From Branchiostoma floridae (lineage: Eukaryota; Chordata; Leptocardii; Amphioxiformes; Branchiostomatidae), in assembly GCF_000003815.2 (NCBI RefSeq), contig NC_049981.1:24257675-24321674 (forward strand): DNA of 64,000 bases. The letters are read 5' to 3'. Below, piece after piece: positions 61,124-64,000 of the stretch. The notes below the pieces were generated by a model. It ran no database searches, had not been told where the DNA came from, and was given only the letters and a program-made list of their open reading frames with translations. The translations under genes and the position numbers were made by a program. Every line of letters begins with the position of its first letter. The first letter of the stretch is position 1.

Positions 61124-64000
61124 CTGAAAGAATATAATGAAATCTCACTTTGCGAGCTTAGAACTGACAATGTTCAGGAAAGTTGAAACTTATTTTCATT
61201 AAAACTCAAAAGAACTTCACGTATCACGATAATATAAAACAAGCTGTAAATGGTACCCCTAACGGCATGTGTAGGCGTATTGTACATGTAGCCATGACCA
61301 GAGCACTATCTTTAAATTTTCGAAGTAAACTAATCATTACACTATTTTGCCACAATATTTACACAACTACACAACTAATAACACCCCACCCCTTTTCACG
61401 GAGGTTTTAATGAGTACACATACCAGGTGGAAAGATCCTGGGTCTGGTCTTGCCATGTCTACTGCGGGTCCCCCATGTCCGTCTGATAGTTGATCCCCGT
61501 CTCTCGACGCTCCTCAGCCGCTCGGTGGTGGGGATGTTTCTCGGCTGCGCGGCTAGAGAAGACGTGCGGTAACGTTTGGGTGGGTTTTTCCTGTACCTGC
61601 AGCACACCATGACGAGTGTAGCGAAGGTAGCGGTGAACAGCACGGCACCGACAAGGGATATAATCAAGATGGGCACTCCAACGGTGAGGTCAGTCCACGA
61701 GCTGGGTTCTGGAGACGCCTATCAATAAGATAGATACACTATTATCATGTAGACTTACTGAAGAATAGTAGAACAGACAAGGCACACTGTAGGAACATTA
61801 AGGGTACAGAGGATGAAACTACTCTAATCTACATATGATTATTACAAAATACCCTTTCCGTGTAAGTACAATTCAAACATTGTCAAATTAGAATTCTTTG
61901 ATTCAGTTAACGTACATTTTATTGACCTATAGAAGACGAATTAGGAGTTAGATAATATCGTTAACGTCGCAAAGAATTAGACTAATATTACCTCTAAAAC
62001 AGCTAACTCGCTGCACGCTTGTTGTAAGTGACTGCTATTGAGAATGCTGAAAATATAATTTATAATTAAGGGAACTTGGCGTTGGGCAAATGACATGTTT
62101 GAAGGTTGTTTTACTTACACCGACTATATAGAAAATCACTTTGATTAGTATGAAATGAAGTTCCATGTAATGTGCATAGTTTACAACAGTGCCATTTCAA
62201 CAATACCTTAGTTCTTGTATTCATTCTTATACTACGCAAAGCATTGCGTAAATGCAATATCAATACTATAAAATGATGTCACATACATTAGAAACCTGAA
62301 TGCGCAATATCATAAATGAAAGCTTTATTGACACGACAAACAGTACAGTGACTTTTATATGGTCCACTATAAAGTTTAAAAAAAATAACATACCTGAAAG
62401 TGCAACGAGGATCACAGATAATGTTTGTGTCCGTTTTCACCACATATGCATCCATCCTCACTTTGTCAGGGGGGTCCGGTCTCATACTGACAACTTCTAT
62501 TAATGCATTTGATGCATTAAAAACGTTGCTATACGAATAAAGTGAAAATAAAACATTGGTAGATTGAGTTAAATAGCAAATTGCAAACAGTTAGGTCTTT
62601 TCTGATATTGTAATTATTGAATCAGTACTATGGTGCTTTATATTTTTAAGAATATAATTCTAGTGTGGGACTGTCATGGTGTCAATCGTGGATCTTTTTG
62701 GAAAGCCTGTAAACATCTGCAAATAAAAGTTATAAAGAAAGGGACAGCTGGACACATACCCTACACAGGACGGCACGTAAGGCTGGTGACTAGACAGTGT
62801 CGTAAGAGTTATGAGCTGATTTTTCTTGACGACGTAAATCTGAAAGGAATCACAATATATTGAATGTTAACATTTTATGATTTCATATAACGTTAAAAGA
62901 TTTACAATCCATTTTAGTTTTATTTATTTATATATATTCTATGTACATTAAACTGGAGAGTACTATCTCGAAAGTAATCAAAAGTCTCATATGAAATAAA
63001 TATATATATATATATATATCTGTTGTCTCACATTGATTTGAATTGTGTCAAACAGTCCTCCGCTATCCGTAGCTCGCACTAAAACTTCAAAATGGCCTTC
63101 CAGGTAACTTGCAAAGAGCGTGGCCGTGGTTACAGCGCCATCTTCCGACCCGACGAGAAATGCACCTGCTACGAACATGTTGGCGACTGGTCGGCTGCTG
63201 TCGGATCTCCGACGAAACAAGATGCTGTCTACACTGTACCGGACGGCTCCGCTCGCTTCAACATCCGCGTCAGTTGCCTGCATGAAATGGTGGATTATAA
63301 GATGCTTTGTACATCAAACAAACATTTTCAATGGCATTGTGCACGCAGGGTAGTACGGGTAGCTCAAGGGCAGACACCATAATCATAACAGCCTGTGTGC
63401 GGTTCATGTATACTGTACCATGTCCGGACTATGTTGTTCCATCCATTCCTTTGTTTGCCTGTGATTTATGTTTATGATTATCTCTATCGATATCAGTATT
63501 TAATGTTAATCAATTCTGAGTGTAATAACCTTATTTTGTTATGGCTATAATAAAAGGTGCACTACCTTACCTTCAATTTTGTAATTGTTGTCTGGTAAGG
63601 AGTATCTTCCTCTACGACTATAAAGAGGTAAACCACAGTAAGAATGGTGCTGATGACAGCCTACTTCCGATTGAGAAAAACAACAAATATTCCACAAAAT
63701 ATTTCTAAATATATCGTCCTTCAAGAAATGTAGCAGAGCATTTTTAAATTCAAGACGACAAAAGCCTCCTCACGTACCAAGATACTTGACGATTTCAGCG
63801 AACTGAGGTGGATTGTCGTTGACATCTTCAACCTCGACAATGACCTTCAGCAGGCTTTCATCGTCTTCGCTGAAGGGCACGTCGATATTGGGAACCAGGT
63901 AATCTGCAGCCCGAGTTCTCTTTACAACAAGCGTGTAGGCTGACCTTCGTTCTCTGTCCAGTGAACTGGTGAGGCTAATCTCACCCGTGCGTTTATCCAG
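58001..64000 (-). CDS. Cadherin receptor tyrosine kinase (gene C), MET-like kinase; 5' part off the window
   Basis: The last 14 exons give 693 aa. The frame is open at the right edge, so the N-terminus is missing. Numbering here is within this part. A cadherin repeat ([13 protein letters not shown] near 61-66) is followed by another (74-172), a membrane-adjacent region with Cys (173-262) and a TM helix (about 275-302). After a juxtamembrane region comes a complete kinase, about 415-680. It has AKGNFGQV (424-431), VAVK with K445, E460, HRDLAARN (D537, N542), DFG (555-557), paired activation-loop YY (567-568), PVKWM and [20 protein letters not shown]-lobe and C-lobe most resemble MET/RON, with some RET/AXL flavour. 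A short tail has KYVDIL (Y681), a possible SH2 site. It should phosphorylate tyrosine in response to adhesion or ligand at the plasma membrane. Confidence 0.88.
58280..58600 (+). mobile_element. LINE 3' fragment in the last intron of gene C
   Basis: A plus-strand frame ending TAA at 58361-58363 encodes [19 protein letters not shown] then KRLLQ, the stereotyped C-terminus of CR1/Jockey-type reverse transcriptase polyproteins. It is followed by about 230 bp of 3' UTR, ending AATAAATAAAGGTTCAAAC with a CAAA-type tail. It is 5' truncated and antisense to gene C. Confidence 0.65.
61424..64000 (-). other. Gene C ectodomain, TM and juxtamembrane exon map
   Basis: Exons in transcript order: 63778-64000 (continues past the edge), 63571-63617, 63032-63277, 62760-62839, 62394-62528, 61992-62046, 61424-61718. 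The phases (1, 0, 0, 2, 2, 0, 1 at the exon ends) follow those of genes A and B up to the TM exon. The 47-nt exon is the same length as exon 17 of A and B. The 246-nt exon equals their exons 18+19 (105+141). The TM exon encodes [17 protein letters not shown] and the basic stretch [13 protein letters not shown]. Confidence 0.85.

Noticed and set aside
63092-63382. 96-codon plus-strand frame near the right edge
   Set aside because: It is antisense to the 246-nt cadherin exon of gene C, whose minus-strand reading carries ATDAD and other cadherin motifs.

Overview
Eukaryotic (animal) genomic DNA, about 60% A+T, with short exons, GT-AG introns mostly of 200-700 bp, and many diverged transposon relics. 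Cadherin ectodomain genes, a receptor tyrosine kinase with a MET/RON-like catalytic domain and a GPRIN-type gene together point to a deuterostome. Gene compactness and repeat style make a cephalochordate (amphioxus-like genome) my best guess, by inference only.

Layout. 1-7.1 kb: no recognisable gene; microsatellites, a small inverted-repeat element (384-590) and two neighbouring terminal-inverted-repeat elements (3654-4508, and a piggyBac-like TTAA-flanked element at 4515-5493). 7.2-7.6 kb: GC-richer segment that looks like a 5' leader exon. 7.6-17.3 kb: long intron or intergenic DNA with a foldback element (11.66-12.63 kb) and a tRNA-derived SINE. 17.3-19.2 kb (+): single-exon coding region of 605 codons with a GPRIN-family C-terminus. 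19.2-24.3 kb: intergenic.

24.3-41.0 kb (-): cadherin gene A, 30 coding exons, 996 aa (signal peptide, six cadherin repeats, membrane-adjacent domain, TM helix, 160-residue tail), plus a leader exon and promoter block near 40.9-41.0 kb. 42.7-56.0 kb (-): cadherin gene B, a tandem paralogue, also 30 coding exons and 1012 aa, with 20 of 30 exons identical in length and all others differing by multiples of 3. Both models were joined by hand from splice sites; phases agree throughout and each total is divisible by 3.

58.0-64.0 kb (-, open at the right edge): gene C, the last 14 exons (693 aa) of a cadherin receptor tyrosine kinase. Its ectodomain exons line up with those of A and B, including a shared 47-nt exon and a 246-nt exon equal to the sum of A/B exons 18+19 (105+141). 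After the TM helix comes a complete MET-like kinase. The most notable content is therefore a tandem cadherin cluster in which one member carries a tyrosine kinase, while its neighbours end in conserved tails with C-terminal PDZ-ligand-like motifs. All three genes are on the minus strand, so they may be co-regulated adhesion/signalling receptors; that is inference.
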